DNA of 64,000 nt. Source: Paramoeba atlantica (lineage: Eukaryota; Discosea). Positions within the stretch are counted from its first letter, which is position 1; each line of letters starts with the position of its first letter. This document shows, piece by piece, positions 1 to 10,585 of the stretch. Made by a program: the position numbers and the translations under genes. A model generated the notes under the pieces. That model saw nothing but the letters and a program-made list of their open reading frames with translations. It made no database searches and was not told the DNA's origin. The stretch is taken from positions 37,261 through 101,260 of the forward strand of contig CDRNVI010000201.1 of NCBI GenBank assembly GCA_977017575.1, written 5' to 3'.

Positions 1-3000
1 TAAATCATTCAATTAAAATTATATCATTGTTAAAATTTTATTTTTAAAAAATAAAAAATCAATAATAATTATCCATCAAATAAAAAATAAATTAAAAATA
101 AAAGTATTTGAATCATTTCAAATAAAAGAGGAAAAAAAAAACAAACATCAAAAAGAACTGAAAAAGGATCATTTGAAGGACAAAAAGGGCGAACTCCGGA
201 TAACAACATAAATAAAATCATTCCCATTGACCACATATCATTCTTTTTACAAAAGAGAATTAGAAAAGAAAGACATAAAGAAAAATCAAATATGAGAAAG
301 ATGGAGAGAGAGAGAAAGGAAAGACCATTCCCAAAAAAATGGAGAAAAAAAAGAAAAAAATTCAAAAAAAACCAAAAAAAAACCAAAAAAAAAACAAAAA
401 AAAAACAAAACAAAACAAAACAAAACCTGAGGAGAATCACTCGAAAAAGAAGGAGGATCAATATCACAAAAAAAGAAAGAATCCGAAACTTGACTTCGAT
501 CAATATATTGCCAACAAATTGCGTCCAATAAAACTACATCCCAGACTGGAGAATTTTTTGTTTTTTGTACAACGTTTCCTTGTGAAATGAAAAAGGGAAA
601 TTTGTTAATTTGAGACGAATATAAAAAGAAATCAAAAAAAAGAACAAAAAAAAGAACAAAAAAGAATAAATAAAAGAATAAATAAATAAATAAAAAAAAA
701 AAGAAAAAATAATACAAATCACAACCAAAAAAAAATCAATACCCAAATCCAACTGCCCATGGATCATATTTTTGGAGTGTAGAAAATCCAAAGTTTGACA
801 AATTCGCAGTAAAATAAATCGAACTTCTCTTTCTGATAATCCTCGATTTACAAAAACTGTGAGAGGTTCTCCTGTTATTTCCTGTTTTTATTTTGGTTCA
901 GAGACAAGAGAGAAAGAGAAAGAGAGAGAGAAAGAGAAAGAGAAAGAGAAAGAGAAGAGAAAGAGAAAGAGAAAGGAGAAAAAGAAAAGAGAAAAAAAAA
1001 GAGGAGAAAAAAGATACTTCAGAGACAAAATCAAAAGTAGATTCAGATTCAAAAACATCCAAAATTGGCCACAATCCTTCATGTCTTAACATTTGTTGAT
1101 TTGAAACCTCAAATTGGAAAAGAAAATTTGAATTTTTGGATAAACAAAAAAACTGATTTAAATGATAGAGAAAGGGAACAATTTCAAACAAGGAAATTAA
1201 AAACAAAAATTAAAAAAACCAAAAAAAAAAATCAAAAAAAAAATCAAAAAAAAATCAAAAAAAAATCAAAAAAAAATCAAAAAAAAATCAAAAAAAAATC
1301 AAAAAAAAATCAAAAAAAAATCAAAAAAAAACAAAAAAAAAACCTCCTCCTCAAGCTTGACCCTCCCATGAGAAGAAAAAAGAGTCTTCTTAATTCTCAT
1401 AACAATAAAATCTTTTTTCGATTCTTTGTGCGCCCATTTTGATTCGGTTCCCAGTGTTGTTGTTCTTTGAGTTTTTTCAATTTCGTAATATTCTTTTGTG
1501 AATGTTGTTTTTAATTTTGGCTGATTTTATTTTTGGTTTTTTGGTTTTTTGGTTTTTTGGTTTTTTGGTTTTGGAATTTAGGGAAGGAAAAGAGGGGAAG
1601 TGAGAAAGAAAGAGAAAGGAAGTGAGAAAGTGAGAAAGTGAGAAAAAGAAAAGAAAAGAAAAGAGAAAGAAAAGAAAGAAAGAAAAGAAAGAAAGAAAAA
1701 GAGACAAAACTGTATGTTTAATAACTTGAAAAAGAGTAGAAGAAACAGGCTCAAGACGTTTTAACCAATTATGTTCCAAAGCTTCTCGAATGGACAATCT
1801 CTTTTTTGGTTCAAATTGTAAGAGAGAATTGACAAATCTTTTTGCTTCTGGTGTTACTTTTCTCCAATCTTCGTCCTTAAAAGAAAATGTTTTATTTATT
1901 TTATTTTATTTATTTTATTTTATTTTTTTATTTTAATTTTAAGGAAAAAAAGGGAAAAGGGAAAAGGGAAAAGGAAAAGGAAAAGAAAAAGAATCTTCTT
2001 TCCTTTCTCCCTTATCTTTTCAGATATTTTCTCTCTCCATCCTTTCTTCCTCTCCTTCTTTTCTTTCTTTTCTCCCTCTCTTTTCTTTCTTCTTTCCAAA
2101 CAAACCTTAAAAACAAGATTAGGGCCACTCGTAATCATTTTAATCTTTTGTCCAATCGGCAGATTTTGGAGATGGTAAAAGGGTGTCTTTGTTGTTAATA
2201 AAAAATATGCGATTGCTCCAATCGCCCACATGTCTCCCTGAAAAGAGAGAAAGAAGAGAGAGATCAAAGAAGATGACAGAAGAGAGAAGAGAAGAGAGAG
2301 AGAGAGAGAGAGAGAAAAGAGAGGGGGAAAAAGAGAGAAAAGAAAGAAAAGTGAGAAAAAAAAGAGAAGAAGAGAAAGAAGAGAACAGAGAAGAAAGAGA
2401 GAGAGAGAAAGAGAGAGAGAGAAAGAGAGAAAGAGAAGAGGGAAAAAAAAACTTTCAAATCATAAATTTCATCACTCAATATTTCAGGAGCAGTAAAACT
2501 GCAATCATAATTTGTTATTTTTTCGTTTATAATTAATTGTTCAATTCCATATTCGTCGATCCAGACGGTTGGTGACGCCCAGTCGAGATATATGTTTTCT
2601 TTTTTTTGGGGGATGAGAGGGATGGAGAAGAGGAGAATGAAGAGGGAGAAAGGGAGAAGGGAAAGAGAGAGAGATAATAAAGAAGAAAGAAAGAAGAAAG
2701 AAGAAGAAAGAAAGAAGAAGAAAGAAAGAAGAAGAAGAAAGAAAGAAGAAGAAAGAAAAAGAAACAGAAAAAGAAAACAGAAAAAGAAAACAGAAAAGAT
2801 AAAGAAAAGAAAAAGAAAAATAGTCAAACCTGGAGAAAGATTCGAATGAGAAATGCCAAAAGAATGCAATTTATGAATAGAATAACAAATCGTTCGAATC
2901 AATTCTCGAATTTCATTTTCTCTTTCTAATAATCTTTCTTCTAATCTTACTCCGCTTGTACACTATTGAAAATATTATTAAAAATATTATTATTTTATTG

Positions 3001-3851
3001 TTTTCAAATTACTTTCTCTTTCAATTTCATTTCTTTTCTCTTTCTAATAACCTTTCTTCTAATCTTACTCCACTTGTACACTCTTAAAAAAAGACTTATC
3101 TTATGCAACTTATCACAACTGCAAATTTCTTCATCATTTCCTTTTCTTTTCTTCTTTTTCTCTCATTCCTCAAATCATTTCACTTCCAACAAACAAAATC
3201 AAAATATTGTTTTAAAATTCATAAAATTCTTCAACTCAAAAATAAATTAATCTCAAAAAAAATTCTCAAAAAATGAATTAAATATTTTGAAAAAAAATTG
3301 TCTTCACCTTTTTCAGAATTGAAATTGAATTTTCTGAATCAACAATATCAAGAATTGGAACAAGATGTTTGTCGTGAATCTTTTGCAATTCTTCTAATTT
3401 TCTCTTTCATTTGAAAAAAAAGAAAAAAAAGAAAAAAAAGTTAAAGAAAGAAAAGGAAAAAGGAAAAGAAAGAAAAAAATGAGAAAGAGAAAAGAAAAGA
3501 AACCAAATAATTTTTCTCTCGGAATTGAGTTTTCTTAATTGATTTCAAACAACAAGTTTGATCTTTTCAATTGTTATTAGAAAATGAAAGAAAAAAGAAA
3601 AGAGAAAAGAGAAAGAAAAAGAGAAAAAGAGAATAAAAATATTTTGAAAAACTCTTTTTATTCAAAGAAAAGAAAGAGAGAAGAAAAGAAAAAGAAAAAA
3701 GAGAAAAAACTTGTCGATAATTGGATGAAAAGAGAGTCTTTGTTGGAGTAAAGTTTTCGAAATTTCTGTCATCTTGAATCAGAAAAGAAAAAAGAAAAAG
3801 AAAAAGAAAAAAACGCAAAACCTGAACAGTCAAAATCTCTTTTCTTTCCAT
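1..3851 (-). CDS. Tandem protein-kinase-like (pseudokinase) gene, 3' end outside window
   Basis: Reading right to left, short exons separated by purine-rich (+ strand) introns spell two kinase folds in a row. A start at 3851 (MERKEILTVQ) leads to a beta-3 lysine segment near 3500-3550 (CLKSIKKTQF), a helix-C/hinge exon near 3310-3400 (HLVPILDIVDSEN), a catalytic-loop exon near 2830-2960 (LHSFGISHSNLSP, where HRD is expected), an APE motif near 2470 (CSFTAPEIL), then GDMWAIGAIAYFLL near 2220 and the last helix near 1750-1870 (LSIREALEHNWLK). A second fold follows: VMRIKKTLF near 1380, LWPILDVFESES near 1040, LHSKNMIHGQLDL near 750, VVLLDAICW where DFG is expected (near 530), and DMWSMGMILFMLLSG near 220. 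Catalytic Asp of HRD is missing in both, so phosphotransfer is doubtful. It could instead be two adjacent genes. The 3' end runs off the window. Confidence 0.7.
1205..1345. repeat. Short tandem repeat in an intron, unit about 10 bp (A8TC)
   Basis: About a dozen near-perfect units of AAAAAAAATC lie between two kinase-gene exons. On the gene's sense strand the run reads as GATTTTTTTT, so it forms part of an intron's pyrimidine tract. It can be read through as a Lys/Asn-rich protein, but that is an artefact of composition. Confidence 0.8.
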
Positions 3852-4394
3852 CTCCAAAAATAGAGAAGACAGAAAAGAGACAGAAGAGAGGCGTGAGGAA
3901 AGAGAGAGAGAGAGAGAGAAGAGAGAAGAGAAGAGAGAAGAGAGGAAAGAAAAAAAGAAATTACAAAAAAAAAACAGAAAAAGAGTTTCAGTGCAAAAAA
4001 CACACAAAAATAAATTCAGTGACCAAACAATACCAAAAAACACACAAAATAAAATATGACGTGTAATAATGACGTGGCACTTTTTTTCCATTCCATTTTC
4101 ACTTTGACTTTTTCACCGTTTTCTCTTGTCTGCTCTTCTCTCTCTTTGTTTGTCTGGGTTTCTTTTGGATTTCTGATGATTTTGGAAATTCCCTTTCTTC
4201 CGGAAGAGACTCTTTTCTGGTTTGAAAAACAAAAATTTAAAGGGGAGAGAAAAAAAAAAGAAATCAAAAGTTTAAACTTTAAAAGTAACAGAAATAACCT
4301 TTTTTAAAATTCGGTTCATCGGCAGATCATTTTTTTTGAAGAATTCTATTTTTTTAAAATGAAGAATAATAATTAATAATTAATAATTAATAAT
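3852..4394. other. Intergenic region between divergent genes
   Basis: No coding sequence is recognisable. It separates a minus-strand gene from a plus-strand gene, so it should hold two promoters. A short stretch near 4056-4080 contains two TGACGTG-like words (gacgtgtaataatgacgtgg), which resemble CRE/G-box type sites. A TAATAAT-type microsatellite lies at 4365-4395. Any regulatory role is inferred. Confidence 0.4.
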
Positions 4395-5542
4395 CATTTT
4401 AAATCACTAATCCGCATTCATAAAAGGAATGAAATTGACATAAAGAAAAAATGTTCAGCAAAAGCATGGCAAAAGATCTCTTCTTTACCGTCATCTCCTT
4501 ATCACATGGAAATTCAATAGTTTCTCTTTTTTTCTTTTTTCTTTTTCTTTTTTCTTTTTTCTAACTTTTTGAATTTATTTTTTAGCCATTCAATTCAATC
4601 CTTCGCTCCTGATCTTGTTGGTATTATTCTCTTTTCCTTTTCTTTTCTTCTCTCCTTTATTCTTTTTTTTGAAATTAATTTTTTTTTCTTTTGAAAAGGA
4701 TGGTTCAGAAAAAGTGTAAAAGAAGATCGAACTGGCGCAGATCATTTTCGAATTGTTAATCCAATTTGGATACTAGCGACAGCAAAAACCGAACATGTTC
4801 TCTTTTTTTCTTTCTTTTTAAAATTATTTTTTTTTTCGATTTTTTTATTCATTTTTTTTTTAAAAAAAAGGAAATAATTCGAAACTTTATCGATCTTTTA
4901 GAAGACCCACCACCTCTTACAAATGATATTAAAGAAGTGTCACGCCACTTATCAAACATAAGACAAAAAAATCTCGAAAGTGGTTTTATTTTTCTTTCTG
5001 CACCAGTTCCTTCTGTTTCAACTCCCTCTTTTCCTCCTCATTCTTCTTCTTCTTCTTCTTCTTTCTCTTCTTCTCCGTCTTCTTCTCATCCTGCTAATAT
5101 TTTAACTTGTTCTGCTGATCCTGTGTATAATCCTCCTTCTCCTCCCACTGTCTCTTTTCACTCTCTCCCTCGAGATAAAGAAGAAGAAAATGTGCCCCCC
5201 TCTTCCCCCCTCGCTTCTCTTCTTCTTCTCGAATCTCCTCCACATTCTCCTCTTTCTCCTCTTTCTCCTCCCTCTTCTTCTTCTTCTTCTCTCTCTCCTT
5301 GTTCTTCGATCTCTCCTCCCTCCTCCTCCTCCTCTTCTTCCTCTCTTGCCTCCCCTTCTTTCACATCGTACCAATTACCTCCACCCTCTTCATTAACACA
5401 TCGCCCTCTCACTCCAACCCAAAAGGAAGAAGAGATGGAGCAATTTACCAAAAAAATACAAGAGGAAGAGAAAGAGAGAGAGGAGATAAGAAGAGAGAAT
5501 GAAGTGATGAGAATGGAGAAGACAGAGAAAGAGATGGAGTGA
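4395..5542 (+). CDS. Unrecognised Ser/Pro-rich protein, spliced
   Basis: Four exon pieces join in frame: up to 4519, 4586-4620, 4699-4796 and 4871-5542, each bounded by GT and AG. The upstream part is open from about 4395 without an ATG (first in-frame ATG at 4506), so an earlier exon may exist. The first ~110 residues look globular (SFAPDLVGWFRKSV, TGADHFRIVNPIWI, IIRNFIDLLEDPPP). Residues beyond that are long Ser and Pro runs (disordered), and the last ~45 residues are a Glu/Lys-rich coiled coil ending at TGA 5542. I do not recognise the globular part. There is a weak impression of the mitochondrial L51/S25/CI-B8 fold, but not enough to name it. Confidence 0.55.
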
Positions 5543-5899
5543 ACCAAGAGAAGTCATATTTTATCTATTTTTTTGTCTTTCGTCTGGTTGTGAGATTGTT
5601 TTTCTAATTTTGAAGAGAAAAAAGTTGAGAAAGGAAGAAAGAAAAAAGAGTATATTCCAAGGACATAGGATGGCCATTTGGAGTTGTGATCATTTTCTTT
5701 TACTCAAAAAAACCTTTCTCGATCTCCAATAAAACAGCCACTTTTCTTCTCAACAATAATTTCTGAAGTTTGGCAAAGGACTTTTGGAATACAAAATTTA
5801 GGTTTCTTTTTTTAGAGAATTTTGCTAAAAAAAAGGAAAGAAAAGAGAAAGAAAAGAGGAAAGAAAAGAAAGAGAAGAGAAGAGAAACAGAAAGAAAGA
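5543..5899. other. Intergenic region
   Basis: No gene is seen. It holds the end of one plus-strand gene and the presumed promoter of the next. There are purine-rich runs near 5620-5650 and 5825-5895, the latter directly upstream of the ATG at 5900. Confidence 0.4.
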
Positions 5900-6483
5900 A
5901 TGGACATGGACATGGGAGGAGAGAAAAGAAAACTGAGTGCCGAGGAAGAGAAGATCGCCAGAGATTTTCCAAGTATTATTTGTCAGATTGAAGATCGTGC
6001 GTTTCGATTACATGAATTTGAAAGGATGTTTGATGGGAGGTTGTTGTGTTCTGATAACCCTCATTCTCGAGAGTTGTTGTCCATTTGGATTTCGAAGTAT
6101 TGTTTTTTCTTTTTCTTTTTCTTTTTTTTTTTGTTGTTTTTTGTTTTTTGTTTTTTGTTTTTTGTTTTTTGTTTTTTGTTTGATGGGAGGTTGTTGTGTT
6201 CTGATAACCCTCATTCTCGAGAGTTGTTGTCCATTTGGATTTCGAAGTATTGTTTTTTCTTTTTTCTTTTTCTTTTTTTTTTTGTTTTTTCTTTTTGTTT
6301 TTTTTTTTTGTTGTTTTTTTGTTTTTTGTTTTTTGTTTTTTGTTTTTTGTTTTTTGTTTTTTGTTTTTTGTTTTTTCTTTTTTCTTTTTTCTTTTTTGTT
6401 TTTTTAGTTTTCGATATGTATTCAAAGAAATAATGGCCATTGAAAAAAAGAATTTAAATCGGTTGAGAAAGAAGTTCGAATAA
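5900..6483 (+). CDS. Small unrecognised 90-aa protein, two exons
   Basis: Exon 1 (5900-6096) starts MDMDMGGEKRKLSAEEEK. Exon 2 (6408-6483) ends in LNRLRKKFE and TAA. Their summed length is 273 nt, exactly 91 codons, and the join keeps a helical, charged protein (segments ARDFPSIICQIEDRAF and VFKEIMAIEKKNL). No family is recognised. The 3' part of exon 1, its donor site and the first part of the intron are duplicated 150 bp downstream. Because 150 is divisible by three, use of the second donor would also stay open and insert about 50 mostly Phe/Leu residues. The first donor gives the sensible product. Confidence 0.55.
6028..6262 (+). repeat. Direct duplication of exon end plus 5' splice site (150-bp period)
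   Basis: About 85 bases beginning gtttgatgggaggttgttg at 6028 recur essentially unchanged at 6178. The copy carries the last ~69 bases of exon 1, the gtattg donor and the beginning of the intron. The spacer is a GTTTTTT microsatellite that also follows the second copy, so slippage or unequal exchange across the microsatellite is a likely origin. Confidence 0.9.
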
Positions 6484-6485
6484 AG

Positions 6486-6592
6486 TTGAATAAATTTGAA
6501 TAAAATCGAATAAAATCGAATAAATTTGAATAAAATCAATAAAATCAAATAAATTCGAATAAATTCAAATAAAATCGAATAAAATCGAATTT
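6486..6592 (+). repeat. Minisatellite of GAATAAAATC-like units after a stop codon
   Basis: Roughly ten imperfect 10-11 bp units (gaataaaatc, gaataaattt and variants) lie directly downstream of the TAA at 6483. Each unit contains AATAAA, so the block may double as a polyadenylation region. That role is inferred. Confidence 0.7.
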
Positions 6593-6834
6593 GAAAGACC
6601 TTTCTTTCAAATGTCATCATCTTGGAAGAGAAGAAGAGAGAAGGAGAAGAGAGAAGGAGAAGAGAGAAGGAGAAGAGAGAAGGAGAAGAAGAAGAAGAAA
6701 AATAATAATTCAATATTCATTTTCACAAACTCGACTTTCTTGGAAATATTTTTCTCTCTTTTCTTCTTTCTCTCCTTTCCTTTTCTTTTTCCTTTTCCTT
6801 TTTTTCATTCTTTTTCTTTTTCTTTTTCTTTCTT

Positions 6835-7977
6835 TTGTATTACTCTTTTGATAAGGAAACATGCAGAATTCATACTGTTGCCTCTCAAGATGCTGGAGCC
6901 AAAAAACAAAATGATGTTTTCTTTTCTTTTTCTTTCTTTTTCTTTTTCTTTTTTCTTTTTCTTTTTCTCTCTTTTTGTTTCTCTTCTCTCAACAATCTTT
7001 CTTTTCGTTTTTTTAGTTTATTGAAGAGATGGTTGATTGTGGGTTGGTTGAAAAACTGTTAATTCCTTGTATGGATAGTACAATCCCACTCATTGCTTCT
7101 CGTACTCTCGATATTTTACAAGGTATAATTGAAAAAGAAAAAGAAAAAAGAAAAAGAAAAAAGAAAGAAGAAAGAAGAAAAAGAAAAGAAAGAAGAAAGA
7201 AGGAAAAGAAAGAAGGAAAAGAAAAAGAAAGAGAATAGAAAGGAGAGCGAAAATTTTTAAATAAAGAGAAGAAAAGTAAAAGGATAAAAAGAAAGACGAG
7301 AGAGTTGTTTTTGAATCTTTTTTTTTCTTTTTCTCCTTCTCTTTTTTCTCCTCTTCTCTTCTCCTCTTCTTTTCTTCTCCTCTCCTCTCCTCTCCTCTCC
7401 TCTCCTCTCTTTCTTCTCCTCTCTTCTCCTCTCTTTCTTCTCTTCTCTTCTCTTCTCTTCTCCTCTCTTCTCCTCTCCTCTCCTCTCTTTTCTCCTCCTC
7501 TCTCTTCTCCTCTCTTTCTTCTTCTATTCTCTTCTCTTCTCTTCTCTTCTCCTCTCTTCTCTAATCCAAAACACAGCAATCTGTCCATGCAAAGATGTAG
7601 GAGTTCGATTAATTTCTTGTCGTAATCACTGGCTTTTTTCCCTTCTTGATATCTTGGAAAATGGTTTAATTTCTGAGAAGTTTTATGGAAGGTTCTTTCT
7701 TTCTTTCTCTTTTTTCTTTTTCTTTCTTTCTCTCTTTCTCTCTCTCTCTTCCTTTTTCTTTCTTTCTCTTTTTTCTTTCTTCTTTCTTTCTATTCCTTTC
7801 TTCTTGTTCTTTATCTCTTTTCTCTTTCTCTTTCTTTCCTGTTTTTCTCCTCTCACTTTCTCTAATACAAAATGATAAAATAGTAATTTTCTGTGCACAT
7901 TATTCTGTCCTTTTCCTGGGATTGTTCCATCTTTCTTTGATTCTCAATTAATTTTTCAACTTATTCAGGTTTTTTTG

Positions 7978-8008
<31 letters not shown>

Positions 8009-8321
8009 AGAAAAGAAAGAAAGGAAATTAGTAGGGAAAACAGTTTTCTGTAAATTATTTATTGAAATCAACTTTTTTTCTTTTTCTTTTTCAAGATCTG
8101 ATATTTTTTTCTTTCTTTCTTCTTTTCTTCTCTTTTCCTTTTTTTTTAAAAAAAAAAAGATTACAAGCAAAATATTAAAGTGCAATGAGGAAGATTTCGA
8201 ACAAGAAATTAATTCACTTCCTTCGAATCCAAAATTTGTGCGACCAAATGGTGATTTCCTCTTTCCTGATCAACAAGTTTGTTATTTGATTCAAAAAGAA
8301 ATTGAATATGAAATTAAATAA
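6835..8321 (+). CDS. Armadillo-like helical protein, spliced (5' end uncertain)
   Basis: Exons read YYSFDKETCRIHTVASQDAG (from 6838), then FIEEMVDCGLVEKLLIPC with SRTLDILQ (7018-7121), then DVGVRLISCRNHW with LLDILENGLISEKF (7576-7690), a Phe/Pro-rich exon (about 7885-7968) and a last exon 8160-8321 ending EYEIK and TAA. All inner borders are GT-AG. The paired helices with Leu/Ile spacing look like ARM/HEAT repeats, a protein-binding scaffold. The first exon and the start codon are unresolved: an ATG at 6611 opens a Lys/Arg/Glu-rich stretch in another frame, and no clear acceptor precedes 6838. The next gene has similar helices and the same orientation, so the two may be related or even one locus. 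Confidence 0.5.
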
Positions 8322-8601
8322 GTTATCTTAAGAAATAAGATTAAAAATTTAAAAAAAAAATGAAAAAAATGTTCGATTGTTGATTAGTTTCCATTCTTCT
8401 TTCATGACACATGAAGAAGAACAAAGAAATAAAGTATTAAATGGGGATTATAATACGAGTAATAATAAATGCTAATAAATGCTAATAAATACTAATAAAT
8501 AATAATAATAAATAATAATAAATAATAATAAATAATAATAAATAATAATAAAAATAAATAATATTAATAAAACAACCCCCCAAAAAAAAATACAGACAGA
8601 A
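8322..8601. repeat. Intergenic AT-rich spacer with AATAATAAT microsatellite
   Basis: No gene is seen. Near-perfect taataaatgc and aataataataa units fill about 8455-8570 between the TAA of one plus-strand gene and the ATG of the next. Confidence 0.7.
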
Positions 8602-10457
8602 ATGTTAAAACCAGAAACCGCAAGCATGAAACTCTACCAAACAAGATTCCTATCACGAGTACACGAAATGGCCCAAATTTCTCTCTTTTATCTCTTTAAT
8701 TCTTTAATACAATCGAGAAGTTGGTTGGGAAATTTGAGAAATTTTGGGGGAGAGAGAGAGGGGAGAGAGAGGGAGAGAGAGAGAAGAGAGAGAGAGAAGG
8801 GTGGGGTTAGGTTGTTGGGGGAGTCTTTTTGGGTTTGTGTGCGAGATCCGGGGGTTAATCGCTCTTATTGTGATGATAAGAGGTTTTTTTTTGTTTTTTT
8901 TTGTTTTTGTTTTTTGTTTTTGTTTTTTGTTTTTGTTTTTTTTTTTTAATCTGAAATGGTTTTATTTTTATTTTTATTTTATTTTATTTTTATTTTCTTT
9001 TATTTTTCTTTTATTTTTCTTTTTTCTTTTATTTTTCTTTTATTTTTCTTTTTCTTTTCTTTATTTATTTCTTCTCATTTTTCTCATTTTCTCTCTCTCT
9101 TTCTCCTTCTTTTTCTCTCTTCACCAGCTTATCTTATGTGTGTCTCTCAATGTATATTCTTTTATCTCCTTCTTTCGAGGTTCTTGGAGAACTTGTAGGT
9201 GTAAAGAGAGAAGAGCCTCTTTCTGAAGAATGTCAACAGAATTTGACTGATTTTGAAGAGAAGATTAATGAATTCATTACAAGTTCTTCTTTTTCTTTTT
9301 CTTTTTCTTTTTCGAAAATCTTTCTCATTTTCTCTCTTTAGCAAAAGATCAAGTTGAAGCTCTCGTAAATTGTTTTTCAGTCCTTATTTTTGAACATCCT
9401 CGAGATTGGAATGGGATTATCGGAACACACCCATTGTATAAAAAGAAAATGATCAGGTTTGAAAAGAAAAGAAATTTAATAGAAAAAGTGAAAGAAAACA
9501 CAACACACAAAGAAAAGAAGAAGTAAAAAAAAGAAATGTATGATTAAATCTCAAAAAAAAAAAATAGCTTCACAAAAGAAGATCTCACTGATTTGGTCAA
9601 TTCTCGCGGTGAAGCTGCTGTTCAGATTTTTTTATTATTTTGATATTATTTTTTTTTTTTATTTTTTTTTCAATTTTTTTTTTCAATTCTTTTTTATATT
9701 CTTATTATTCTTTTTTCTTCTCTCACACATTTTTCCCTTTTCTTTCTTCTCTTCTTTTTTTTTTAGTCTCGAATATCACAAATTCTCTGTTACCTCACCA
9801 TGTCCGAAAGAACAGCAAAAATGGTCATCGAAACAAAACTGCTTGAAGTGATGAAAAAAATTCTTTCTGATCCAGTTTCTTATGAATGTGGAGGGGGGTG
9901 GCAAGGGTGGTCAGCCACTCAAGTTCCAAAAGGAGAGAAGAAAAGGAAAGAAGTTGTTTATTGTAATTTTGAATTTGGTGTTGTGACGAATTGTTTGATC
10001 ATTTATTTGAATTTGGAGAGGCTTGGACTCTTGGAAAAAGCACCTGAAAGGGTATCTTTCTTTTTTTCTTTCTTTTTTTTTGGTTCAATTTTTTGTTTTG
10101 TTTTTTTTTCTGTTTTCAAAGCGAAACTCACCACACTTTCGAAAGGTATTTGAACTTGCTGGTTACAGAGCAAAAGATCTCAAAGAAGAAGGGAACAAGC
10201 ATATTTCAGAAAACCCCCACAGTGCCGCAGATGCATACATTGGAAGTATTTGTTTGACACAACATGATCTCTCAAAAGAAAATCAAGTTCATATTTATTT
10301 GTCAAACCGAGCGGAGGCGCTAATTCGGTTGAAGCACTTTGGCGAGGCTGTCAGGTGTTGTGAGAGTGCTTTAAAATATGACCCAACTTTTGAAAAGACA
10401 CATCGAAGGTTGGAAAGGGCAAAACAAGGGCTTGAAGAACTAAAAAAGGATTGTTGA
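8602..10457 (+). CDS. Armadillo-like protein with C-terminal TPR domain
   Basis: ATG at 8602 opens MLKPETASMKLYQTRFLSRV. Exons follow at about 9128-9279 (SPSFEVLGELVGVKREEP), 9343-9456 (VEALVNCFSVLIFEHPRDW), 9566-9620 (KEDLTDLVNSRGEAA), 9765-10050 (SRISQILCYLTMSERTAK) and about 10125-10457. The last exon is a clear TPR unit of the co-chaperone type (KDLKEEGNKHISENP, IYLSNRAEALIRLKHFGEAV, CESALKYDP). The middle exons have ARM-like helix pairs. ARM plus TPR recalls UNC-45-type myosin chaperones, but there the TPR is N-terminal, so I give no symbol. The exon at 8740-8800 has a GA-repeat read as Glu/Arg. The donor near 9614-9620 is ambiguous. Confidence 0.6.
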
Positions 10458-10585
10458 AGGTAATAAAAAAAAATAATATAACACTAAAAACAGAGAAAAA
10501 AATATGGAAAGATAAATTCATCTCATACAATTTTTATGAAATAAAAATGGATCAAGAACAAACATCCCAAAAAGAGTGAGCATCC

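Noticed and set aside
286-1442. Lys-, Arg- or Phe-rich open frames on both strands
   Set aside because: They come from purine/pyrimidine intron tracts that happen to lack stops. Real exons of the kinase gene interrupt them in other frames.
3567-4091. Long hydrophobic minus-strand frame starting MEKKCHVIITRHILF
   Set aside because: Its Phe/Leu runs are intron or leader sequence. Only two short stretches inside it (near 3830 and 3740) are exons of the kinase gene.
5102-5547. Arg/Glu-rich minus-strand frames opposite the Ser/Pro gene
   Set aside because: They mirror the TCT/CCT codon runs of the plus-strand gene and contain no domain-like sequence.
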